A program made the position numbers and the translations under genes. Below are positions 25,013-37,660 of a DNA stretch of 64,000 nucleotides, in pieces (the first letter of the stretch is position 1; each line of letters starts with the position of its first letter). The notes below the pieces were generated by a model that saw only the letters and a list, made by a program, of their open reading frames with translations, was not told where the DNA came from and made no database searches. Source of the stretch: Sitta carolinensis (lineage: Eukaryota > Chordata > Aves > Passeriformes > Sittidae); the NCBI GenBank assembly GCA_032173965.1, contig CM063283.1, positions 109,764,108 to 109,828,107 on the forward strand. Direction: 5' to 3'.

Positions 25013-28000
25013 AAAGCTTAATTCATTTGTTTTAATGAAATTTAAGCTATAAATTCCCACCACAGTCCGTGTATGAGTGGAGGAAAAAGGGGCAGAGAAA
25101 GATATGTCTGTTGTCTCCATTAACTAACAGGAGTTTAAATTGTCTCTTGCTGAAGAATTCAACTGATACTAAAAGAAAAACCAAGTTCAGTGTGCTATGA
25201 AAGGTGTTTAAACAGGTTACAACCAAAGACATCACCCAGGTAAGATGCCCTGGATCCACAGCTCCTGCATATTACTTATTAAACAAAACTGATGGTTTGT
25301 GTCAGGTCAGGCTGCAGCAGGACACATTCCCATGACCCTAGCTTGCAAAAGTAAGGAAATAAAAATAAAAAGTTAAGGGGGGATTATCTTTCCTGATTGT
25401 TTTGTTTACTATATTGTTAATAATGCAAGCTGATTATCCATTAATCTTTTGATTTCAGCTCTGATGTGTTACCAGGCTTGGTAACTCAGAGCTCAGACTG
25501 TGGCCTCCTGCTGTTGTGTGAATCCCATGCATGTGTTGGGATGTCTGTGTGCCATGCATGTGGAAAAACGCTGGGATCAGGGCCAGAGGGGAGCCAGGAG
25601 AACCAAGCTTGGGGCAGAGCACTCCTGGGAGGAGCTGAGCTCATCATTCCTTAGGCTCTCCCCTGGAGGCAGCCAGGGCTTTGGCAGTGGGAGCAGAATG
25701 CAGGAGGAGAAGGCTGCAGTGACTCATGAAGGTTCATCTTTCACAGTCAAAATGCTTAATACAAACTGGAGTGTTCAGCTAAATGCGAGGCTTCGTGTGA
25801 TTGCCCAGGGCAGCAAGGGGAACTGAATCTTAGAAAGTCTTGCAAGGCTCTGGAAGGCTGTCTTCAGTCTGATATAGGTGTCTCTCTGTTGTTATATTCT
25901 TGTTTAAAACTTTTCTCATATGCAAAGTAACTTTTACTTTTTAATGAAAAGGTTCTGCCAAGTTTGTGTTCTTAATTTGCAGTTTTCTTGTAAGTAAAAC
26001 ATAAAAGATCTTTAATTATCTGGAGGTAACCTTTTGTTTACTGTATGTCCATATCATAAAATTTCAGAAAAGCATGCTGACTGTAGTACTGCATTATTTT
26101 AGAAAAGTTCTTTAAACAGCTTTTAGCTATGATCATAGATGTAATGATATATTTTGTTTTTAAGTTGTCCTTCAGAGATAAATATCCAATTCCCTTAGTA
26201 AATCCTGTAGGTATTCTGGAGTTCCCTGCTACTGTCACTCAAGTACTCGGACAAACCAACAGGGAGAGTGAGAACAGACTGACAGTCTGGCAGTCTGTCT
26301 TGCCAAGCAAATGTAAGGAATTGCATTTTAGAGGAGCTGCGATGATGAATCAATCATACACACCACTTCCACAGCTAAGAGGTGTTCCTGTTTTCTGTAG
26401 CATAAATGCACATAAGCAATGAAGAGAAAAATAAAGTTTCTTTGCATGCCTTTTTACAAAGTTAAGGGTAACAGGGTAATAACTGGGCAGGGCAGATTTA
26501 TTAAAAATCCACTGTGAAAAAGTTGAAGACCCTCCAGAAATACCATCTAGGAGGAAAAGAGCCCAAAGAATTTCAGATGTTTCTGGTTGTGGAGCCCTGT
26601 ACCAAGAAAAGGTTAAAAATCCTAAACTGAAGGGAAACATGGTAATAATGTTTTTCATTTTCTTGCAAGAAACAAAAACCAATACAGAACTGTAATGAGT
26701 AAACACTAGAAGTACACAAAGAGAAAGGATAATTACTGTTAGTCATCTCTGCTGGCAGGGAAATCCTTTGATCAGATGCTGCTGTACCGGTCACAGGTAG
26801 CCTTCACTGAAACACCTGGCTGCTCTCAGGTGACCTCAAGCTTGGGAAGAGCCCTCCTACAGCTTCTTCTTCCATGCTGACTGGTTTTGGCTACAATAAA
26901 ACCAAACACATTTCCCCCAGATAACTGAAAACTTGCCAAGACAGTCAAACATGAGACTCCCGGAGTACAGGGCTGCCTCCAACAGCCCCGTTCCCCACAG
27001 CTGTATCCCCTTCCTAGATGGAGATCTCAAAATAACATCTCTCGGGCCAAAGGACTAGCTTGCTTTGGTGACCCTGAGATCAGGGGAACTGCATTTGTTT
27101 CCAAGGGTAATTCTGCTGCAAAGATTGAGGCCCCTGGCAGCTGGGGAGACAGCCTGACAAGTGAGAGAGGAATTCCTTACTGTATTTTTGTGCAGTAACT
27201 GTACCTTCATCACAAGATTTTCCCTAACTTTACAAAAGCAATGCCAAATAAAATTTAAATAATTTCATTATTACAAAGTTTTTCTTGAAAGATTGCCCAA
27301 AGGATCAGACTTTCGTTCAGTTACCCTTCAAAGCTCAATAATAATGAAATAACTATATCATAGCGTTGTTTCCAGTAGCACTGTTAATTTTTCCAGGTTT
27401 TAAATACTCAAATCTTCATTCTTCATGAAATACTAATGCAGTTTGACAAAAATTGAAAGCAGCCATTGCCCCTGATAAAACTATTGAAAGACAAATAACA
27501 TTCACTTTTTCCTCCTGGTTTTCCCCAGTATTTGTTTCTGTGGAAGTATTGTACCCACTGGGACTCATCACCACTAACCACCTTCAGCACTTACAGTCTC
27601 TACAAGGACCTGATAATGACTTTTGCAGAGTGAGAGCTGCACCCCTGTGAAGAAGACCAAGCCCTGTTCTGGGGAGCTTTCAGCACACACAAGACAGAGG
27701 CCATGCCATCTTCTGAAGCTGTTTGGGACATAGTTCATAGGTAAACATCTGTAGAAACAGCAATCCTGACTCTGATTGAACCTGAAAATGGTGTGGCAGG
27801 GATTAGAGGAGGAAATCTAGTTTGTCTTCCTGTCATTAACTTAACGAGCAAGACATACAGGCTGTATCCAGAGAACTTTTTGTGCCATACATTTCCTGGC
27901 ACTGACACCATCTGCCCAGTCCCACAGGCTACAGCAACAGTGGCAGAGAGGTAGCAGTGGCTCCAGTCCAGCCATTGGTGTTTGAATGCTGTTCTCATTG

Positions 28001-28297
28001 AGTCTCATCCAGAATTCCTCAGAGGAGGAGGAGAAGCATAGGGTGTTTGCTTGGTCCACTGTCCAGCTGGAATCTAAACAAACATGTAGAGTTCTCTAGT
28101 CTGCTCCTGTAGTCACAAACCACAGACTGATTCAGAAGAGAGCAAACAAAACCAACAGACTTAAATGCAGCCAGGATGACTTCTCAGAGGAATCTCCCTA
28201 TGTCCATTTTTAAAATTGTTTCATACAGAGGGCTCTTTCTGGGTATTTGTCAGATTGAACATGAGAATCTGTATTGATACACAAGGAGTAATGGGTT
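25013..28297. other. Intergenic, no gene seen
   Basis: A GC-richer patch at 25450-25830 has open frames of 62-108 codons but no other coding evidence. The rest is AT-rich unique sequence. Confidence 0.55.
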
Positions 28298-28840
28298 CAA
28301 ATTGAAAAAGACAAAATTTGGGTTAAATATGCAGAAGAAATTCTTTACTGTGAGGCTGGTGAGGTATAGTCTGGTTTCAGGCCTGATATTTTGGTTTTCT
28401 TATGTTCTTTCCCAGGAAAGTGTGATAAACACAATGGAATGTTTTTGTAATGATATTTATGTTAGTCATTCCTTCTGGAAGGAGGGAATTTCTTCTTGAT
28501 GTCCCTCTGGTTTGACCAATGTGATTGAAGAGGTTTGTCTTTCTTTCACCAATCACATAGGTCTGTGTAAAATTGTATATAAGGGAGAACAATCCCAATA
28601 GAAGAGTCATTTTTCTTAGCCTTCTGATCATGGAGTCTGTGTTGTGTGTTATCTGAAACACTGACAGGTGAGGCACTGGTACAGGTCACCCAGAGAAGTT
28701 GTGAATGCCCCTTCCCTGGGAGTGCTCAAGGACAGGTTGGATGGAGCTCTGAGAAACCTTGTGTAGTGGAAGGTGTCCTTGCTCATGAACTGGGTGATCT
28801 TTAAGGTCTCTTCCCACCCAAACCATTCTGTGATTGTATG
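28298..28840 (+). mobile_element. CR1 LINE 3' end, interrupted by a solo LTR
   Basis: The left part (28298-28363) ends 'gaaattctttactgtgaggctggtgag'. The right part (28667-28840) resumes with 'ggtgaggcactggtacagg' and runs to the CR1 terminus 'ttaaggtctcttcccacccaaaccattctgtgattgtatgg'. Removing 28364-28666 and one GGTGAG copy restores a continuous CR1. Confidence 0.92.
28364..28666 (+). mobile_element. Solo LTR (endogenous retrovirus) inside a CR1
   Basis: A 303-base insertion is flanked by GGTGAG at 28358-28363 and 28667-28672, a 6-base target duplication. It contains two CCAAT motifs (near 28517 and 28549), a TATA-like 'tatataaggg' near 28577 and ends in CTGACA. The left terminus does not show the usual TG, perhaps from mutation. 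No internal retroviral genes remain. Duplication length suggests a class II (ERVK-like) element; family assignment is inference. Confidence 0.8.
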
Positions 28841-29511
28841 GCAAGCCCCATTTTGAAGATGGAACTTGTTTGCTCCCTTTTTATTGTACACCAAGGTTTG
28901 CCTGGTGTTTTCCAGGGAGTTGTGTGGAGGTTGCACTGGCAGCTGCTGACAGCTTCCAGTGCTCAGCCACATGTGAGCTGCACAGGCACAGGTCATGCAG
29001 GAGGACTGGCCTGTGGTTGCCTGGCAGAGGAGGAGGTTATGGAGAAGTAGTTCTTAGACACAGTCTCCAGCACCTGCATGAAAAGATGCAGGAAGCAGAG
29101 AGACGGACATCCCGATCCAAAGGAGAAGGGGAGCCCTTCTGTGCATGTACATTTCTGTATGTTATGTGGGGTAAGATCAGGAGTGACACAGCTCAAACCT
29201 TTCTGTGTCTATTTACCTCAACTTAGCCATTTCTAAAGCCATGGCTGCTTTCAGGGCTGCCCTGTGATGAGAAAGCATGGACGCTTTTGTTGCCAGGGTC
29301 ATTTCTGTGTCAGCATTAAGCATCAGAGGCCTGGACAGGTGTGCTTTGGGACTCTGCCTCTCTGAGGCGGTGACTAACTACTCAGTGTGACCACAGAACT
29401 GCACCAAGAAAGGAACAGTGGTCTGTGAATCTGAAGATCGTTCACACTCATGTAGTCACCACTCACAGCATCCTCCAGAGGGAAATGCAGCAGAGATGCA
29501 CGTCAGGGGAA
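28841..29511. other. Intergenic, no gene supported
   Basis: Frames of 67-130 codons around 28834-29226 have no recognisable content and begin in the CR1 tail. Confidence 0.55.
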
Positions 29512-29706
29512 CAGGAGGAGTTTCTTCACTGAAAGGTTGGAATGGGCTGGCCAGGGAGGTGGTGGAGTCCCCATCCCTGCAGGTGTTCAAGAAACAACTG
29601 GATGTGGCACCCAGTGCTCTGGGCTGGCTGCCAAGGTGGTGATGGGTCAAAGGTTGGACTCGATGATCTCAGAGATCTTTTCCAATCTCATTGATTCTGT
29701 GATCCC
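29512..29706 (+). mobile_element. CR1 LINE 3' end, plus orientation
   Basis: 'ggagtttcttcactgaaaggttggaatgggctggccagggaggtggtggagtccccatccctgcaggtgttcaag' continues to 'ggttggactcgatgatctcagagatcttttccaatctcattgattctgtg', the common CR1 3' end. Confidence 0.93.
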
Positions 29707-31389
29707 CAGGGGCCTGGAGTTACCAGGAAGGTGGTGAAACCAGGAAGGATGTTCTGATAACGATCACTAGTGTTGATGTACTTTATCTCTTTCTTGCTTA
29801 CTCACGACATGTCACTGAAGTTAAAAAGTAAACTAGTGAGGGGATCATAAAGCATCAGCAGCTCAATATTTGTGAAATACAACTTCACAGCACATTGTCT
29901 ATAAACTTTGTTTTGCAGTGTTTGTTTTATGGTTTTGCTTATTTATATTTTGCATATTTTATGTGCATTCTATATCCCATAGGCAATTTCTGCATTCATT
30001 TCAGCTTTTTTTTCCCTTCTGATTGATCAGGACCAGTAAGTAATCTTTAGAAAATTTGTTTGTTCTATTTGTTCCTGTCTTCTTCCTAAATGTTTGATGA
30101 GTGGGTGATTTGTTTGTGCTGTCATTACAAAAACCATATGTTGATGTGGTCTTATGGGGGAGTGTTTTTATTATTTTAAGAGTTCAACTAAGGATGTTTC
30201 CAAAGGAGTCATAATTGCTCTACTAAGTACAAAGGCTGAACAATGACTGGCTTACAAATAATGCCAAAAATCTGTTCAGCTCAGTCTAATTATTTCAAAG
30301 ACTAAGATCTGTTTCTCAGAAATGTCTTCTTTCCACACAGTTTGAGCTTTTGAACATACTAAGGAAGTTATATTTCTGGAAGTTCTCTATGCCTCATAGT
30401 CCCTTGAAGCAAAGGAAAGTGTCCAAATTTTCATGCACATCTCAACGTACGCAAAAACTTTAAGGCTGCCCCTGTCTTGATGTGAAATTTATTGTGCCCC
30501 AGCCTAAGCAATGCTGGGGGTTTGATTGTTCTTTTCATGGCTGAGATCAAAACGGGAGGGAATTTTCTGTTGGGAGACTGGTGCCTGTGCTGATGCCATC
30601 TGGTCAGTGCTCCTGGAAGCACCTTGGGGGGCTGTTTGGTGTCACTGAGTAGCAGGACACAAGGTGCTGACAGGGGTGGTGTCAGAGTTCTCCATCAATA
30701 TGAGATTCCCACTGACACCCGGGGGACTACATGCAGTACAAGGAATGCTCCATGGGTGTAATTGCAGTAAAAATGATCCCTAAATTGGCTGGTGAATCCC
30801 TGGAAGTGCCCCAGTGCCCCGTAAATGCTGCTAAAGAGGGAAGTATATGGTAGAGATTCACCTATATATTTTATATCTAAAATATTAAATAACAACTATT
30901 ATTCAGTGCTGCAGGAGTAAAGAAAACGAAGAGAGGAAAATAGCTGTGCAGCTGGCCAAGACCTTGAAAAGGACAGAGTCTTCAAAACAGTTTTCAGAAA
31001 AACAATTTCAAACCTCCCTGCTGCAAAGCCTCCTACACAGCCCTTGCAGAGAACCTTTTAGAGGAAAACTTTAAACAAAGGGGTGCAATCGCGTGGCCAA
31101 TTTTTGAGAGCAGCAATGTGGCAAATAAATGCTTCTCAGTTATAGGTGCACACCAGCCAAAATCAGTTAGTGATGAAACTGATTTCTTGTGAGTTGCAAG
31201 GAAAAAATTAACAAGGAGGGAAAGTAGAAAATACTAATTCTGCAGTGAGGGACAACATGCCATACTAAGTGTCATGCTAATACCCTTTGAAAACATATGT
31301 GTATATATTAAATTTAAATATTACATAAACCATTAGATTATTAATATTACCTGAGATAAATGTGCATGGACTTCAATTTTTTGGCTGTA

Positions 31390-31421
<32 letters not shown>

Positions 31422-31670
31422 AAATGTAAAATCTGTTTTATTAGATTATTGGCAAAATGAACTGTTGGGGTTTTTTTCTCCATAACCCAGCAAAATTACA
31501 GAGAAAGTTGGTCCAGTGGTCAAAGGTGTTCAGGTGTTATTTTGTCTCCGACCTCCTACATTGTGTTAGGTGGGGTCTTTATGCCTTACATGCTTAGAGA
31601 CCAATGGTTTTAGAGGATAAATAATATATAACTTCAAATTCATAGTGATCAGGGCTAACTGGATACCTTA
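29707..31670. other. Intergenic, no gene seen
   Basis: AT-rich DNA without coding signals; it contains the (GT)n(AT)n microsatellite listed separately. Confidence 0.6.
31391..31420. repeat. (GT)5(AT)10 microsatellite
   Basis: Five GT units are followed directly by ten AT units, then AAAA. Confidence 0.95.
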
Positions 31671-31748
31671 GATGGACTAACTGGCAGGGGGGTAGAGCTA
31701 GATGGTTTTTAAGGTCCCTTTTGACCCAGATAATTCTATAACTTTATG
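31671..31748 (+). mobile_element. CR1 3'-terminal remnant, plus orientation
   Basis: 'gtagagctagatggtttttaaggtcccttttgacccagataattctataactttatg' matches the terminal CR1 segment. Confidence 0.85.
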
Positions 31749-33564
31749 AAAATAGTAATAGGTAATTTTTTTCTGAAGGATTCCTTTAAGGAAATTTTTG
31801 CTCCATGTTTCTTGGCCTCCAGAAATATCTTGTGCTGATCATTGACTTCTAGGATATCAAGATCAGTTGATCCTGGGGACCTGGAAGGTGATGTGAATGA
31901 AAATTCTTAACTGAGGAATAGGAAGTTGTGTTGCTGCCTTTTCTTTGCTTTTGATCCGGGTTCACTGTGGTAAAGTGCAGGAGCCTTTAAAGAATGAATC
32001 AGGTCAGGTGGAGAGGTATTCTCACCTCAGGCCACTGCAGACATCTGATGGGAAACCTCTGTCTCCAGAGCAGCAGAGCCAGAGGTCTCTGTGCTGCCAG
32101 GGATTCAGCCTGGCTATGGTGCACCCTGTGTGGTGCCTGAACCTCTGGAGCAGCCGCTTGCTCCAGCACTTCTCTGCAACTTCCTGGCTCTTCTTATGCC
32201 TGAGCTGCCTCTTGCATTGCCACTCTGCTGGCCAAAAGACATTCTGCCCTCAAACCATATGTACCGCAGGAAAACACATCAGGAAAAGACACAGCTCCAT
32301 TCCTGTGGCTTAGATTTGCAGTTTCAGGAATTCTCTCAGTCCCCTCAGCCAGTGGCATGAGCAAGGACAGCCCAGCGTTGCCTCTGGACACTGCAGCCAG
32401 CACACACACAGCCTGGACTCTTCCAGCATATTTTCCCTGGTTCACAATTTGGAACCATCCCACATTGTTATTTTGCTTTGGAAATTAAGGTAAAAATAAT
32501 CCCCTTTTTTAGAGTTCAATGAAAAATGGATTCACTCAAACTTACCCTGAATTTATGGGAACAAATGCCATCATTCCCTGCCTTATGGAGGCTGTAGGTT
32601 ACAGGCACAGGGACAGGTATAGCAGGGAGCTGGAGGGGAGGACTGTGAAGGTTTTTCTCTTTTTTTTTTTTTTTTTCACCAAGCATATCTTAAAGCCCTT
32701 CCTTGCTCAGCTTGGTATGGGGTACACTGGCATTTCTAGCTCCAGCTGCCAGCTCTAATAGTGTTACTGATATTCGTTAAACAAACCAAAGAGCAGAAAA
32801 CTCTCCTTAGCTGGCTGTGCCATAGCACAAAGACAAGCAACTTTAAAGAGAAAAAACCCCACAGTGTTGAGCTCATTGCAGGATATTTTCTTGTTGGATA
32901 TTCCTTGTGTTACCTCTGGGGCTGTAGTAGCCAGACCAGCCAACTTGGGATACTGCTGAGAGTTGTTAATCAAAAGCAGTGGATCAGTCCTTATGAAAAT
33001 AGAGTGTTTTCATAAAGGAAAATATTATTTTTTATTTGCTGCAGACTGTGTTTGTAGCATGACCAGTGGGAAAGCAGTATTGTAGCAACTTTGGCAAAAC
33101 ACCACCCCTTAGTTTGCTGCCCAGCTCCACGTCCCCATTGTGGGTGGAAGCCAACAGGATGGATGGAATGGCGGCTTCCCCAAAGCTGAACTGCAGCCAA
33201 ACCCTAGGGTAAACTTCTGTTTTAGCTCCTAGACAGAAACCCACCCACCAGTTTTCTTTGGGAAGAACAGGAATTCAAATGTTGGTTTGGCCTGAGAATT
33301 GTTCTGGCTGCCCTGAAGGCAAGGGGAAGGTGATTCTGCAAAGCCACAAGAAGCAAGTATTTTAATTCACAAATCATTTCCCTGATTTAAAATGCTAATT
33401 TTTATCTAACATTTTCCTTTCTCCAAAACCACATTGGGTTTCAGTTACACTTCCTTTGAAACCAGAAAGCGATCATGCTGAAAGGCAATAAAAAAGAACT
33501 CAAATTACATTTTCCTTCCCTCCTTGTGCCTTTCCCTGCCTCCCCAAATGTTAGAAGAGCAAAA

Positions 33565-33603
33565 CTGGATGCTACTATTGGATGCTACTACTGGATGCTA
33601 CAA
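33565..33603. repeat. 3 x 13-bp tandem repeat
   Basis: Three consecutive copies of YTGGATGCTACTA; the last copy differs at one base near its end. Confidence 0.93.
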
Positions 33604-35861
33604 ATTTGGAGCAAGGACCAAATGGTACAAGATGCCATCAGGGAATCAGTATATTTAGCACAGGAGGGGCATTTCTGAAGAACTTAGCTAGGGCTCCTTG
33701 CAGATGGCTTGTGGCTGGGGTGGAAAACCTGACAGGTGCTCCTGAGTTTAACTGACCGTGCCTGCTCTGTGCAAGTACAGTCCGTGCCCCAGGTGGATTA
33801 AAGCCCTGAAGTGCACAGGGTGACAAAGGGAAACATGTCCCTGTGTCCAGTGGCAGCGAGAAGGCAGCAGCTGCTCAGGGCTCCCTGGGCAAAGGCAGGG
33901 CTGGGACTGCCAAGAGACCGAGCGATGGCTTCACAACCTATTTGTCAAGAAGGATAATTCGGAGCTAATCCGTATCCAAGATGCTGCCTTCGTGCCACTA
34001 GCAGGGAGATAATATCCCTCTGTTCCTGTAGGGTCTGTTATAAAGAAAAGGAGAGAAAATCAAGTTCCTCTTTGTCTCAGGAACAGAAGCAATGCCATTA
34101 TCCTCCATGGAGGCAGGGTTGTACACACGCAATGAAAGGTCTGCTGGTGTTCTGACTTGCACTGTCACTTTCACATTTGCAACACAGATATGAAATATTG
34201 CCACATCGTCCTGGTAGTGTTTGCCCATTCTTTGTGAAATTGTGGCTACATATTACACAGAACAGAGACAATATGGGCCTGCTCCTGGCAGGATTCATTC
34301 ATTGCCCTTTAATGGGATTTTATTGGTTTGTAATGAAATGTGAGGAATTAATCACAGCTCAATTATACTTACAAATACATTGCTGTATTTTAACGTGTGC
34401 ATGCATGTTGGTCTGTTTTTAATTACCCAGAAAATGTGAAGTTAGCATAGTAAGATCAAAGAATTCAAATTTGTCCCTCAGTGAACAGCGTCGCTGCCTT
34501 GCCGCACAAAGCCGGGCTGGGAACGAGCATAAAGAAGCAGGGAACTGGGGACTTCCCGTCTTGGCAAGCACTAGGACTGGCAAATGCGAGAGGCCAGACA
34601 ATCTGATGAAAAGCTGATCCTTATTCTCCCTTCTTTTTTTTTCCACTCCCACATCTCCCTTTTTCAGCCTGAAATTCACTCTGCTTGTTTCCAGTGAGTC
34701 GTTGCCTTGCCACTCTGTCACGTTTTTGGGGTGGGGTAGGGGATCCTGGGCTTCATCCTCACCTGCTGGGGAGTCCTGCTTTGGGTTCAAGTACCTCTCT
34801 GTCCTTTCAGCCAGCTCAGATTTATCCCAGGGTTCTCTTTCTTTTTTTTTTTTCATCTATCTGTATCGGTACTACTGGATATCCCAGTTTGCTTTTGGTC
34901 TTGCCTACTGGAAATGTCAAGTGAGGATAAAATTAAACTGTGGGTAGATAAAACATAAGGAGATTTCTACACTGAAATATGATATGTATTAAAATCAACT
35001 CATTCATTAACACATTGTGAATTTATTAAACACTCTTAGTTAACAAACAGGGTTCCTAGTTCAGTGTCTAGTGCTGCAAACAGCTGCTGTTTACAAAATA
35101 AATTGCATCTTCTACTGAATAAAGAAACAATTATATATGGATTTTTATTTCTTTCCAGCTACGTCCACAAAGAAGTCCTTTGGTGCCTTACCTTACACAT
35201 AGAGCAGGCACAGTCTGCTCTGAGTAGCTGTGTTCACTAAAGGGCCTCCTTGTACAAACTGTTTAATTCATATCACCATTTTCACTTCTGCATAGTAATT
35301 TATGCTGACATCAGAAAAATCAGAATAACATTTCAGAGAGCGTCCTTAAATTCTTTACTCACACTGAGGTTCCTGGACAGTGTCTGTGTCTAGCACTTGG
35401 CTATGGTAACATTGCTCAAGCAATAACAAAATTGAAAGAATGAACGGCAATGCTCCACTGGACTTGGCCCTACATCCAGTTCCTCTGACCAGGACAAAAT
35501 ATCTTCTAGCCCGGGTTCAAATGGACATTTAGAACAATTCAACCAATAAAGAGGAAAAGAAGGAATTATTTAAGAAAGTAGTGAAATTAGAAAGCCAAAA
35601 CGTTTCTGCTCTTCAGGTGAAAAGAATTCAAGCAGGCAGCAAAGTCCAGTGGAGGAGCAGGAAGGGGATGGAACGGGAGCGTGATGTGATCCCGGGAGGC
35701 AGGAGCATCCACGGCTTCTGCTGCACACCTCGGGATGGTGGCTGCTGCGAGGGGCTCGGCCACTGAGCACACCGGCACCGTGTAAATCAGCAGAGAGGCA
35801 CGAACCTGCAAGCACCTGCTCTCAGCTGGAAGATTTCTGCAGTTTCTTACTCAGTATTAGA

Positions 35862-35934
35862 AGAGACACAAGAGTGTCTCTTATAAGAGTTATAAGAGAC
35901 AACTTATGAGTTGTTTTTCTAAAAGTAGAAAAAC
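35862..35934. repeat. Cluster of three perfect hairpins
   Basis: Three inverted repeats fall in 73 bases. They are AGAGACAC/GTGTCTCT (35862-35869 with 35874-35881), GTCTCTTATAA/TTATAAGAGAC (35876-35886 with 35890-35900) and GTTTTTCT/AGAAAAAC (35913-35920 with 35927-35934). The first two overlap and are mutually exclusive. Confidence 0.85.
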
Positions 35935-36982
35935 ATACAGTAGAAATTACTACAAAGCATTCTCGATTACTCGGTATAAATAAAGCAAGTCATGTTCCAC
36001 TTTTTAGTGCAAATGCTATTTACAGCATCAAACCCTGTGCTAATTTTCACAGTTACACAACACACTACTGTTCCATCCAGTCAATAGGACTTTGGAAGTG
36101 TAAGTGAGGAAAGGTCTCAATCACAGCAAAATATCAAATGGCCACAGGCAACTATTGTGAAATCAGAAAAACTATATTTATACTACACATAAAACTGAGC
36201 TTTTTTATTATGATAGTCAAAGAAAATAAGTGCAAATAGATCCTTTGGAAGGCAGGGGTAATAATTAATATTTACATTGCAGTTAGGCTGTTTATGTCTA
36301 AAGTATTAAGTACAATTCTTCAATGTCTTAGGCCAGCATTTGATTGATCTTGCTACTGTAAAACATTCTGGTTTCTAAGCTACCAAATCCCTTTTGTTGA
36401 TTTTTGTTTTGGTTTTGGGTTTTTTTTGTTAACTTCCATTTATTTTTATTTGGGAAAGAAACATGTTTTGCAGCATGCTGGGCATTTTATCAATTTCTTT
36501 CATAGTGATCCTAGAGCAAGCTCTATACTAATGACATCTGAATTAAAAACAACAGAGCAAAAGATTTTTCACTCATAACCTCCCAGCAGACGCATAGATC
36601 AATAATCCAGAATTACTTGTCTCTTTCATAATTCCGTATATAAAATAACTACTTTATGCTTGATGTAAGAGTAAGATGACAAATCCTGGCTGTTGTGGAA
36701 AGCAGCTGTTTGCTAAATCCATCTTCAACTCACTGCAAATGAAAATGTCATCTGTAAAGGTCTCTCATTTTTTTAGGATAATTCATCACAGTGATTAGGC
36801 ACCTCCTGAAGCAAGATGTTATCGACTCCTGGTTTGGAAGAGTTAATGCACTGTGCTGGAAACTGATGTGAAATGAAAGCGGTGCTGGGAAAGAAAGTTT
36901 TGGCTTTGATATGAAAAATGAGCAGAATGAAACTGAGACATCAAAAGGAGCTTTTTATAGAAAACACTCTGTAAAGCTGAAT

Positions 36983-37660
36983 CAGAATCACAGAATCAAT
37001 TAGGTTGGAAAAGATCTCTGAGATCATCCAGTCCAACCTGTGACCGATGCCCACCATGTCACCCAGACACCGGGTGCCACCTCTGGTTTTCTGTAAACAC
37101 CTCCAGGGATGGTGACTGCATCACCTCCCTGGGCAGCCCATTCCAATGTCTAATCGGCCTCTCTGTGAAAAAAAATTCCTCCTAATGTCCAACTAAACCT
37201 CCCCTGGAACAGCTTTATACTTTGTCCTCTCACCCTGTTGCTGTTTGCCCAGGAGAGGAGCAAGCCCCACCTGCCCACACTCTGCTGTTGGGGAGTTAGA
37301 GAGGGATAAGGTCGCGCCTGAGCTTCCTTTGCTTGTGCTCCCGGCTTCTTTTCAGTTCTAGTCCTGTTCTCTGGACCTGCTCCTCACCTCAATATCCCTC
37401 CTGAACTGAGGGGCCCAGAACTGGACACAGCACTCTTAGGGTGGCCTCACCAGTGCTCTGTGCAAGGGGCAATCGCTGCCCTGGTCCTGCTGGCCACACT
37501 ACTGCTGGCACAGGCCAGGTGCCCTTGGCCTCCTTGGCCCCCTGGGCACACCTGGCACAGGCTCTGCTCCGGTGTCCCTGCTCATCCCAGCACTGTGGTC
37601 AGCAGCAGCACTGACTGCTGTCCTGCTTGGGCGCTGCCTACACCCGCTCCATCCGAGCTA
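36983..37660 (-). mobile_element. CR1 LINE, minus orientation, about 0.7 kb
   Basis: It starts at the left with the reversed CR1 3' terminus 'gaatcacagaatcaattaggttggaaaagatctctgagatcatccagtccaacc'. The body runs through 'ctaatgtccaactaaacctcccctgg', 'tgaggggcccagaactggacacagcactc' and 'ctgctggccacactactgctggcacaggccagg'. It is one of the longest CR1 copies here. The 112-codon plus frame at 37460-37798 is antisense to it. Confidence 0.93.

Larger units (their letters stand above)
31749..36982. other. Intergenic, no gene supported
   Basis: Contains a GC-richer patch at 31940-32420 with a 122-codon frame, a 15-base T run near 32660, a 3 x 13 tandem repeat, an orphan CpG-rich patch at 35640-35790 and a hairpin cluster. 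No frame has a recognisable domain. Confidence 0.55.

Noticed and set aside
31455..31750. Possible third LTR starting TGTTGGGG at 31463
   Set aside because: No matching CA end with a target duplication could be found; the 3' part is a CR1 remnant.
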